From the NCBI RefSeq assembly GCF_004011695.2, contig NC_082426.1, positions 558,001 to 622,000 of the forward strand: a stretch of 64,000 bases of DNA. The letters run 5' to 3'. Positions 57,100 through 64,000 of this stretch are shown here, in pieces. A program made the translations under genes and the position numbers. Positions within the stretch are counted from its first letter, which is position 1. The number at the start of each line of letters is the position of its first letter. This DNA is from Ascochyta rabiei (Eukaryota; Ascomycota; Dothideomycetes; Pleosporales; Didymellaceae). Under the pieces are notes generated by a model. That model was not told where the DNA came from, ran no database searches, and saw only the letters and a list, made by a program, of their open reading frames with translations.

Positions 57100-58011
57100 T
57101 CACGAAGACCCTTGCTCTTCGTACCAAGCTTCCTCCGCTTCGAGCCTGCGCTGGATGTGTGCACTGATGGCTACCAAAGCCTCCTCTTTTCTGTACATCT
57201 CACCAGGCCAGCCAAAGCTTCGGTAGATCCTCTTGTACTGCTGTGCAGGATCTCCTTCAACCAATGGTTCATCGAGTACGTCGACCTCCGGCACGCCCTG
57301 TACATCTCCGTACATGTCACCCTCGTAACCCTTTTTTCCGGGTACGGGAACCATTTCCAGGTTCTCAAGCTTGGTTTTCAGTCTTGCGAAGAACTGCTCG
57401 ACTGGCACTTCGCTGAGAAGGTTGCATGAGGTCATGTCTTCGTGGATGTTGCCCTTGAAGACGTCGAGCACGAGACAGCGGCCACCGCTTTCGTAGCCAT
57501 CGGCTAGGACAACCATGTTCTCCAGCTTGATTTCTTCAGGGTCGTCACCATTCCACCAATTTTCTTCTTTGTCGAAATCTTTATCTCTACTCTCGTCCCG
57601 ATACCATAAGTACCCTTCATCGTCGTCATCGTAATCTTCATTCAAATCGTCCCCCCTTAGCTCTTCAATCCACTCGATTATCGAACTCGCTCCAAGTTGG
57701 AAGTCTTCGTGGCCCCACTGATCTGGCTTCACCGTGGAATAGTCTACAACATTGCATTTGTAGTGGATGTGGGTAATCATGTTTCCGGATTCCTTCTCAT
57801 CGATGTACGGCAGGTGTCTGAGCGGATCAACTACGATCGGCGATCTGGGAAAGTCTTTCGTAGTCTCTGGGGTGATGTTGGGCCACCCTCCTGGAGGTGG
57901 GAATTTGAGTGCCGAGGAAGGTATGTAGAATGTTGTCAAAAACTTGTAATAGTCGCCAATTATTGTGACCAGCTGGTCGCGGGTAAGTCGCTGCCATGGT
58001 GGGTTCGGCAT
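57100..58011 (-). CDS. Acidic protein of unknown function (303 residues)
   Basis: One exon. The start at 58011 (MPNPPWQRLTRDQLV) is preferred because upstream in-frame codons to 58095 look non-coding. The N-terminus holds YYKFLTTFYIP and a Pro-rich PPPGGWPNITPET region, then a central acidic segment (DDLNEDYDDDDEG) and a stretch reading NMVVLADGYESGGRCLVLD, which recalls SMI1/KNR4-like or SUKH-type folds only loosely. The C-terminus is helical and charged. No signal peptide or transmembrane helix. I do not recognise a named family; conserved single-exon proteins of this kind are frequent in Dothideomycetes. Confidence 0.8.
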   Translation of the reverse strand: MPNPPWQRLTRDQLVTIIGDYYKFLTTFYIPSSALKFPPPGGWPNITPETTKDFPRSPIVVDPLRHLPYIDEKESGNMITHIHYKCNVVDYSTVKPDQWGHEDFQLGASSIIEWIEELRGDDLNEDYDDDDEGYLWYRDESRDKDFDKEENWWNGDDPEEIKLENMVVLADGYESGGRCLVLDVFKGNIHEDMTSCNLLSEVPVEQFFARLKTKLENLEMVPVPGKKGYEGDMYGDVQGVPEVDVLDEPLVEGDPAQQYKRIYRSFGWPGEMYRKEEALVAISAHIQRRLEAEEAWYEEQGSS

Positions 58012-58243
58012 CTTGAAATGATGGCATTGTATATAGGTAAGAAGATGCAGCCTTATTTGGTGGTAACGGTATGGATCGTAGACGTTATATTGCATCCGCC
58101 GTGCCGCTGGGAGATTAGAGGCTGCCTGGCTGCCTTAATGCCTGGCAGCCAGGTAAACACCGCCAAGACACTCTTCAGCCGCCCAAACATCTCGCTTCCT
58201 ACCCTGGCAAAAGTGAGGGTGTGCAGCCATGCGAAGTTGTTCA
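58012..58243. other. Short intergenic region
   Basis: Promoter of the acidic protein gene and 3' flank of the DUF1772 gene. A near-palindromic GGCTGCCTGGCTGCC...GGCAGCCAGG lies around 58120-58152 and could form a hairpin. Confidence 0.5.
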
Positions 58244-58865
58244 TCAGTATCCGATGACCATGGCAGTTGCACTGACGATAGTCGCAATACCAGTAATCAC
58301 GTATCGCCATGCATTTGTTCTTGCCCAGGTCTCCGCGATAGCTCTCATGTCTACGCTCTCCGCCCACCTCTTCGCACTTGCTCTTGCTGTATCCTTATCA
58401 GTCCCCTGACCGGCACCCTTTAGCTCGAACTCGCCCCGCAGCAGCTCTTGCGCCTTCCACTTGCCAGCACCATTGACCCCAGGCTCCATGTACAACGCCG
58501 TGTAGGGGACGATGCTGGCAATTGCGACAGCAGCTACGGTGTACAGAGACGATGCGGGCGAAGTCGAATCGGCGGTACAATAAGCGAGCAGCGCGTTACT
58601 GGAGGCGCCGAGGAGGATGAGAGGTGCGACGACAGCGGGTGCAAACTGATAGGCTTGTAGCCATTGTTTTGCAAGAAGCTTCGGCGGCGCATGATTCGTC
58701 ATCGGCGGAATCACAACATGGCTGTAGGTGAATGTGAGGCCTGGCAGTGTGTCAGCAAGCAGGTCTATGAATTGTAGAGAGTAGACTCTTACCTGTGTAA
58801 AGGCTCGGCGCTGTAAGTGCAATAGCTTGCAGGACATGCACGATGGTTTGCTGTAGCTCGCCCAT
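58244..58865 (-). CDS. DUF1772 membrane protein (anthrone oxygenase-like family)
   Basis: Two exons, 58865-58793 and 58740-58244, encode 189 residues. After splicing, the N-terminus reads MGELQQTIVHVLQAIALTAP, the first helix, followed by GLTFTYSHVVIPPM, a common family signature. Three more hydrophobic helices follow (around 70-90, 105-125 and the C-terminus ending AMVIGY), and WARTNAWRYV precedes the last one. The fold is a small four-helix membrane protein. Some members work as anthrone oxygenases beside polyketide genes, but many have no known role, and no polyketide synthase is seen here. A frame starting at 58951 retains intron sequence and is rejected. Confidence 0.85.
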
Positions 58866-59579
58866 TGCTTTAGGCTTGCAATAACGACCAAAAGCTCATC
58901 ATCGTTCTGTTTGACTGGTAGCGCTTCGGTTTTATATGAGTCGTTTCCCATGTCTGGGAGCCACTACGTCACGCATCATGGTGCGACGGTAGGAAAGCAC
59001 CAACTGAGTGGAGAACGTGTCAAGTTTAGACATAGACCTTCTGACCAGCATCTTCAATGAGAATTTGCGCATCTTGCATTTGTGGTATGGATTCAGCTTC
59101 GTGCTTACGAGGGCTCTAATCTTGCGAGAGCATGGCGGTTCCCCGAAAGCCATCGGCGCTGAGACGGCGCTAGGTAGCCCCCGCCTTTCACCACAGCTCA
59201 ATCAGAGAAGGCTGGAAGTACAGCATCCGATACATCACGGACTTTGTCAGCACGTTCGGCGTGCGCCATGATACTACGCTCTTTGCGAGCTTCTGAGTGG
59301 TTCGTTTGTTCTGTAGGACCTTGAGCGTAAGACTGGTTGGCATGAATAGCTTTTCATTTGCGGTGATCCTAATGGCTGTGACACGTATGATGGGCAGAGA
59401 CATAGCTGATTGACAGGAGCAGGCAAGAGGAGGCTGATATGAAAGTTGTATAATAGACAAAGGTGTGCCCTTGTCCTCAGTACAAAAGTGTAACTTCCTC
59501 AACTACAGCTCGCCTGCTCCCCTTTACCTTGTCCATATCGTAGTCGTTCACTCAAAACAGCTTGAATTCCACATCAACT
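58866..59579. promoter_or_regulatory. Divergent upstream region of the DUF1772 and SDR genes
   Basis: 714 bp between starts. No coding frame with a motif and no assigned factor site. Confidence 0.5.
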
Positions 59580-60507
59580 ATGACGACCCCAAGAGCCCCA
59601 GTATGGTTCATCACTGCGGCCTCAAGCGGCTTCGGCAGATACATAGCTCTCGAGGCTCTCTCCCGCGGCCACAGAGTCATCGCCAGTGCACGCAGCACAA
59701 CACGCATTGCTGATTTGCAAGAGAAGGGTGCAGTGACGATGAAACTCGACGTAACATCCCCTCAACTAGACGTCGAGAAGGTTGCGAAGGAGGCCAATGA
59801 GCAATATGGATATATCAACCACTTAGTCAACGCAGCTGGTTACATCCTCGTCGGCGCAGTCGAGGAAACCTCGTAAGCCACAGTCAAGCTCGAAGTTATG
59901 CAGGCTGCTAATACATGTCATCTCTGACGCCATCAGGCCCAAGGAAGACTTCGACCAATTCAACACCAACGTCTTCGGCATGCTTAATGTCTCCAAAGCC
60001 TTTCTGCCCTATCTACGCGCCACGTCCGGCCACCGTACCATCTCCAATTTCGGTAGTATTGGCTCCTGGCGTGGTGGTGCAGGTTATGGTCTCTATGCTG
60101 GCACCAAATGGGCATGTAGTGGCATCTCTGAGTCCATGCGCGCTGAGCTTGCGCCGCTGGGCGTTGCCGTGACTGTGATCGAGCCGGGATACTTTCGCAC
60201 TGGGTTCTTGAACGCGGGTGCGCAGGTCAAGAGCGCAAAGAGAATCGAAGACTACGACGAGACGGCTGTCGGTGGGGTTAGAGCGAGGCTGGACGAGGTG
60301 AACAATGACCAGCCAGGTGATGTGGTGAAGGGCGCCAAGGTGATAGTGGACATCTTAACGAAGAGTGGTACTGCTATAGGGAAGGAGGTTCCGGTGCGTG
60401 TAGTATTGGGCTCGGACTGTTCGACAGGCATTCGAGAGAAGATTGCTGATACTGTTGAGCTGCTGGACGAGTGGGGTTCGATTACAACTAAGACAGACCT
60501 TGACTGA
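59580..60507 (+). CDS. Short-chain dehydrogenase/reductase
   Basis: Two exons, 59580-59872 and 59937-60507, encode 287 residues of the classical SDR type. The cofactor loop TAASSGFG near residue 12 fits TGxxxGxG, with Arg residues (ASARSTTR) after strand 2 favouring NADP(H). LDVT and NAAGY follow, and the active site has Ser in FGSIGS and YAGTK (Tyr-x3-Lys). PGYFRTGF after strand 6 is conserved in the family. No signal or membrane helix. Substrate unknown. Its divergent neighbour is a DUF1772 protein; both families occur in secondary-metabolite loci but also outside them. Confidence 0.92.
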
Positions 60508-60539
60508 GTGCCTGCAGGGTCTGACTGGCTGAATAACGT

Positions 60540-61241
60540 TTAGGTCCTAGGCGACTTGAAGACATCCTTGAGGGTGCCACGAATTGAGATTTTCTTCTTC
60601 CCTTTTGTATCTTGTTCTTGCTTCTCCTCGCGGTTCACCTTCCACCCGTCCAATCTTTCAGTCTTTCTGATGTTCCTCGCCAACAGCTTAAGCACACACT
60701 CTGGGCCTTCTCTTTCTAGCGAGTCCATTTCGATGCTCTTGATATGCTGCGTCTGCGCCCAATCCTCCGCCAAAATTTGACTAACCTCTCTACTCCCCGG
60801 TTCGATGATTGCGAGATCTAGTTTGTTCCCAGCAAGCACACACCCAAAGTCCTCACGCCCATCATCTGCTTCGTCATCATTCTTACACTTCGACCTGCGA
60901 CACTTCCAAAGGAACTTGTACGCCTGATCAATGATGTATTGGAAACTCTCCAAGCTCGTAACATCATACAGAAGCACGATGCCCTGCGCGTTTGCAAGCA
61001 TGTCCTCGGCCCACTCAACGTGTTGCACTCCATGCTCTGGTTTGAGGAAGGAGGTACTCAAATCCATAAGTGTCAGTAGCGAGGCTTGATCGTCCACCAC
61101 TATTCTGTGAGAGAGCACGCTGTCATCGGGATTGTATATGACAAACGATCTGCCGTAACAGAACTGGTCGATAAAACACGTCTTTCCCACGCCAGCATCG
61201 CCGAAGACTATCACATTGTAGATCTTGGTGGAGGAGGACAT
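60540..61241 (-). CDS. Ras-like small GTPase with altered switch II
   Basis: One exon, 233 residues from the ATG at 61241 (an upstream extension lacks an ATG). The P-loop GDAGVGKT, the G4 motif NKLD and a VIVFGDAG first strand are clear. The G3 motif, normally DxAGQ, reads DLSTS here, so both the glycine that contacts the gamma phosphate and the catalytic glutamine are absent. The loop before G4 has an acidic insert (KNDDEADDGRED). The C-terminus is basic (KKKISIRG) and ends SPRT, with no CAAX box or terminal cysteines, so no prenylation is expected. The protein is a Ras/Rab-like fold with doubtful GTP hydrolysis. It starts 341 bp from the divergent phosphatase gene. Confidence 0.85.
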   Translation of the reverse strand: MSSSTKIYNVIVFGDAGVGKTCFIDQFCYGRSFVIYNPDDSVLSHRIVVDDQASLLTLMDLSTSFLKPEHGVQHVEWAEDMLANAQGIVLLYDVTSLESFQYIIDQAYKFLWKCRRSKCKNDDEADDGREDFGCVLAGNKLDLAIIEPGSREVSQILAEDWAQTQHIKSIEMDSLEREGPECVLKLLARNIRKTERLDGWKVNREEKQEQDTKGKKKISIRGTLKDVFKSPRT

Positions 61242-61582
61242 GGTGTCTTTGGTGAGATTCAAGTACGCGCAAGCTGCCCAAGTCGCGTTTATGTATGGTT
61301 TCTAGTTAGGGGTGGGAGGCTGCGATGAGTGAGGCGTGATTGATTGTCAAGGCGGAGTGAAGTCAGAGCTCCACCTTCACGTCCGGAAGGCGCCTTGCAC
61401 AGCGTAGTAAGCGTGGTCAGCCCTCGACGTACGACAAGCGACTTGATGCCTACAGACCACCATCTCATCTTTGAGGGATCACGACTCAGTGACCGTCTTC
61501 AGCAGCGCTTGCAAGGCAGCCGCCAAGCCTAGCAGTTCCGAAGTTCCGAGACGATCGACGCCACCAACCGAGCGAGGCTAGG
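61242..61582. promoter_or_regulatory. Shared divergent promoter of the GTPase and phosphatase genes
   Basis: 341 bp between starts; no assigned site. Confidence 0.5.
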
Positions 61583-63106
61583 ATGGTGTTCGAAAACCCC
61601 AGAAGGCATGGGCCACGCGTCGAGGATATTGAGCTTGCGCGCCAGGCCGGAGATGGGGATGAGCCTGCCCAGGCACACGACGCCCTCAAGTCCAGCTGCA
61701 ACAGTCGCCTTCGTCGAGCACAAGCACGCGCAAATGAGCATCTCATCAACGTAGCCGGCACTACACGCTTGCGGCCTTGGACTCGAACAACATCTGGATC
61801 GCATACTATTCCTGAGCATCGCACAGAACCTTCGAACATCGCCCGTAGACCTTCGGTATCCTCTTACGACGGAACATCCTTTCCTTTCACAGGGTCTTCT
61901 GCAGCTCCCATGTCGCACCGCGAGTACCGCGAGTACCGCGATTACCCGCACGCGCATCATCGCCCACTGATCGACTTCATACCCGCACACCACGATGACG
62001 TCGACGCATCCGACGAGGAAGACGACTTTTACAGCAAAGAAGACGACCATTTCATACACCCAAAGTGGCAGGTGTTGATCGCGCAAACCTCGAACCGAGT
62101 CCCGCGCAAACTACAGCGCTGTATCGTCATAAGCCTCGCCATCGCATTCTTGTTCTTCGTCAGCTGGAAGGCATACTTCGGACCACGACACGCCGCGCAG
62201 CTGCAAGAACTCAAAGACATGGACGAGACACCGACAATGAGCTACGGGAGCAACGTGCGCCCGGAGTTCAAGGGCATGATCCAGGTCAAGGACATGGACA
62301 GCCAACACCTACCTAAGAAGGGACACAGGCTCGTCTTTGTCGGCGATGTTCACGGGTGCAGGGAGGAGTTAGAGCACCTGCTGAAGAAGGCAGAGTTCGA
62401 CAAGAAGCACGACCATCTCGTCTTGACCGGCGACATGATCGCAAAGGGCCCCGACTCTCCAGGCGTCATCTCGCTGGTCGAGAAACTCGGCGCTTCCTGC
62501 GTGCGCGGCAACTGGGAAGACAAACTGCTGCTCAGCATCGCCGAGTCCGAAGCACGGCACCTCGACACACTCCCCGGCCCCGACGAAACCCCCGACCGCA
62601 AATCCGATTTCCTCGACGAAGCATCACACAGCCACGGCGACTACGCGCTACGCAAGCTGGCCAAGTCCTTCTCCAAGCACCAAATCGCATACCTCCAACA
62701 GTGTCCCGTCATCCTACGCGTCGGCACAGTTCCCAACCTTGGCGCCTTAGCTGCCGTCCATGCCGGCCTGGTGCCAGACATACCGCTCGAACAACAAGAC
62801 CCATTCCATGTTATGAACATGCGCACCATCGACCTCAAGACCCGCATACCCAGCTCCAAGCACCAAGGCACGCCGTGGGAGAAGTTCTGGAATCATCAGC
62901 AGAAGAAGAAAGAGGCGCATGAGCGTATAAGCATTGTATACGGGCACAACAGAAAGCGAGGCTTGAATTTGCAGGAGTTCACGTTTGGCCTCGATAGTGG
63001 GTGTGTCAGTGGCGGCAAGCTGACCGCGCTTGTGGTGGACTACATGGGCAAGACGGAGATTGTGCAAGTCAAGTGCCATCAGGAGAACGGTTGGGATGAA
63101 GAATAG
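61583..63106 (+). CDS. Calcineurin-like metallophosphatase, Ppn2-type (vacuolar polyphosphatase candidate)
   Basis: One exon encodes 507 residues. An N-terminal cytoplasmic part of about 180 residues (basic, then with YREYRDYPHAHHR and an acidic DASDEEDD patch) precedes one transmembrane helix (ISLAIAFLFFVSWKAYF). The lumenal phosphatase domain shows GDVHGC, GDMIAKGPDS, RGNWED (in place of GNHE), HAGLVPDIP and YGHN, which provide the metal-binding Asp, His and Asn residues. This is the bis-phosphatase/Ppn2-like group; yeast Ppn2 (YNL217W) is a zinc-dependent vacuolar endopolyphosphatase with the same one-helix layout. A later ATG at 61910 would remove part of the N-terminal region only. Confidence 0.88.
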   Translation: MVFENPRRHGPRVEDIELARQAGDGDEPAQAHDALKSSCNSRLRRAQARANEHLINVAGTTRLRPWTRTTSGSHTIPEHRTEPSNIARRPSVSSYDGTSFPFTGSSAAPMSHREYREYRDYPHAHHRPLIDFIPAHHDDVDASDEEDDFYSKEDDHFIHPKWQVLIAQTSNRVPRKLQRCIVISLAIAFLFFVSWKAYFGPRHAAQLQELKDMDETPTMSYGSNVRPEFKGMIQVKDMDSQHLPKKGHRLVFVGDVHGCREELEHLLKKAEFDKKHDHLVLTGDMIAKGPDSPGVISLVEKLGASCVRGNWEDKLLLSIAESEARHLDTLPGPDETPDRKSDFLDEASHSHGDYALRKLAKSFSKHQIAYLQQCPVILRVGTVPNLGALAAVHAGLVPDIPLEQQDPFHVMNMRTIDLKTRIPSSKHQGTPWEKFWNHQQKKKEAHERISIVYGHNRKRGLNLQEFTFGLDSGCVSGGKLTALVVDYMGKTEIVQVKCHQENGWDEE

Positions 63107-63328
63107 AGTTTTCACGCCGTAGGGCATGATAGACGTATTGTTTTTAGCATTGAAGGCGTTGGGACAGCATTCACCAGCACTGTAGGATATACAGTAGACA
63201 TACCAACGCAAGGTAGAGTTAAGTGCATGCAGTTAACCATGGTGGTGGGACCATGCGTACTCAAAACGAAGCACCTGGCCTTTACTTGCAGTGAATTGCC
63301 TGGTTCCGCTTCGGAAGCAAAAAAGTGA
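63107..63328. other. Short intergenic region
   Basis: 3' flank of the phosphatase gene, up to the tRNA 3' end. The tRNA's own terminator would lie here on the minus strand; a T run on that strand (complement of AAAAAA, about 63319-63324) sits just beyond the tRNA end and fits a polymerase III terminator. Confidence 0.6.
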
Positions 63329-63415
63329 TGCCCTCTGCCCGAATCGAACGAGCGATCTTATCATTGCAAACCGAGGTAATACTAGTGAAACGCTTTACCA
63401 CTAAGCCAAGAGGGC
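63329..63415 (-). tRNA. tRNA-Thr (anticodon AGT) with a 15-nt intron
   Basis: On the minus strand a 7-bp acceptor stem (GCCCTCT with AGAGGGC), an A-box TGGCTTAGTGG, a D stem GCTT/AAGC, a T arm GCTCG-TTCGATT-CGGGC and discriminator A are all present. The anticodon loop reads CTAGTA followed by 15 extra bases before the stem closes, the usual place for a nuclear tRNA intron (after position 37). The mature length is 72 nt. The anticodon stem TTTCA/TGATA has one T-T mismatch at its second pair. An A6 run on the plus strand just past the 3' end gives the T run for polymerase III termination. Confidence 0.9.
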
Positions 63416-64000
63416 TTGAACGAGTCAAGATTCCAACGTTGTTGGATTGGCTTGTTCATATAGGTTCATTTAATAACATATATATAGTCAGAATAAGTAA
63501 CTCTTCCAAAGACGTGTTGAAGCAAAGCCTTGGGTCATCGGAGTATTCAAGATTTGGGATCAAGCGCAGGAGGTTGCCGAGATTAGGCGAATAAACCCCG
63601 ACAAATCACATGATTCCATGTCCATAGGGCGCTTAACTACCTCGACGCTTCCTCCACCAACATACACAACGCCCCGCGTCGTGTGCTCGATGTGCAAATA
63701 CACGCGTGATAGAGCCGTGCCTCGACACGCGTCGCGCAATTCTAGGCACTGGAGATCAGTATATGCCACCCTAGGCTGCGCTGACGAGTGTTTCTATCAA
63801 CGACACATCCCACGCCTCAAAGCTTTCTTGGTCGCGAGTTCCACACCGCAGCACGAACCATGGACAGTTTGAAGCCTGGATAACGCTCTCGTCCGCGACT
63901 AGACACGAATTCCTTCGTGTCTGGGCAAGAGCTCGGTGTACTCCCACCATCATCTTACGCTTGCCCGAATGGAGAGGTTTCTTCGTAGGGATCACTCTGC
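63416..64000. other. Right edge, no gene seen
   Basis: Upstream of the tRNA and out to the window end. Only short frames without motifs. Confidence 0.5.

Overview
The window is nuclear DNA of a filamentous ascomycete, most likely a Dothideomycete of the order Pleosporales. The genes have short spliceosomal introns, mostly about 46 to 120 nt, with GT donors, AG acceptors and CTAAC/CTGAC-like branch sites. They alternate freely between strands with no operon logic, and the families present are fungal: squalene epoxidase, a PTH11-like receptor, a CysA-type serine acetyltransferase, a Far1/Ste5-like scaffold, an Ecl1-like protein and a DUF1772 protein. The order is inferred from protein style, not from a marker gene. 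Gene models were spliced by hand, and the exon limits given are those that keep frame and restore conserved motifs. No CRISPR array, bacterial operon, intact transposon or rRNA was seen.

Layout. 1-12 kb: end of a glutathione S-transferase, squalene epoxidase (ERG1), a one-pass membrane protein, a YSA1-type Nudix hydrolase followed by two minisatellites, and mitochondrial serine/homoserine O-acetyltransferase. 12-25.3 kb: an MFS sugar transporter, a secreted Asn/Gly-repeat protein, an unrecognised reading frame broken by a stop, a PTH11-like seven-helix receptor, a CBM48 (AMPK-type glycogen-binding) protein with repeated Leu-x-His-Glu motifs, and a membrane protein with a beta-trefoil-like ectodomain. 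25.3-34 kb: a repeat-rich spacer, then an L-type lectin cargo receptor, TIM13, mitochondrial nuclease NUC1 and a tRNA threonylcarbamoyladenosine dehydratase. 36.7-40.3 kb: a 1158-residue RING-PH-VWA scaffold. 40.4-47.8 kb: a 7.5-kb stretch without a convincing gene. 47.8-64 kb: mRNA capping guanylyltransferase, ribosomal protein eS24, an EFM3-like methyltransferase, an Ecl1-like zinc protein, a small degenerate RING protein, an aspartic protease with a stop codon in its signal region, an unknown acidic protein, a DUF1772 protein, a short-chain dehydrogenase, an atypical Ras-like GTPase, a Ppn2-like phosphatase and an intron-containing tRNA-Thr.

How the genes relate. Several close divergent pairs share an upstream region: lectin/TIM13, NUC1/dehydratase, eS24/EFM3-like, DUF1772/SDR and GTPase/Ppn2-like. 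TIM13, NUC1 and the dehydratase are three neighbours that all act at mitochondria, and eS24 and EFM3 both belong to translation. The environment-facing genes (sugar transporter, secreted repeat protein, PTH11-like receptor) lie between 12 and 19.4 kb, where intergenic spacing is wider. The most unusual items are the three-module Asn/Gly secreted protein, the interrupted aspartic protease, the HE-motif CBM48 protein, the GTPase lacking a normal switch II motif, and the 7.5-kb gene-free stretch.
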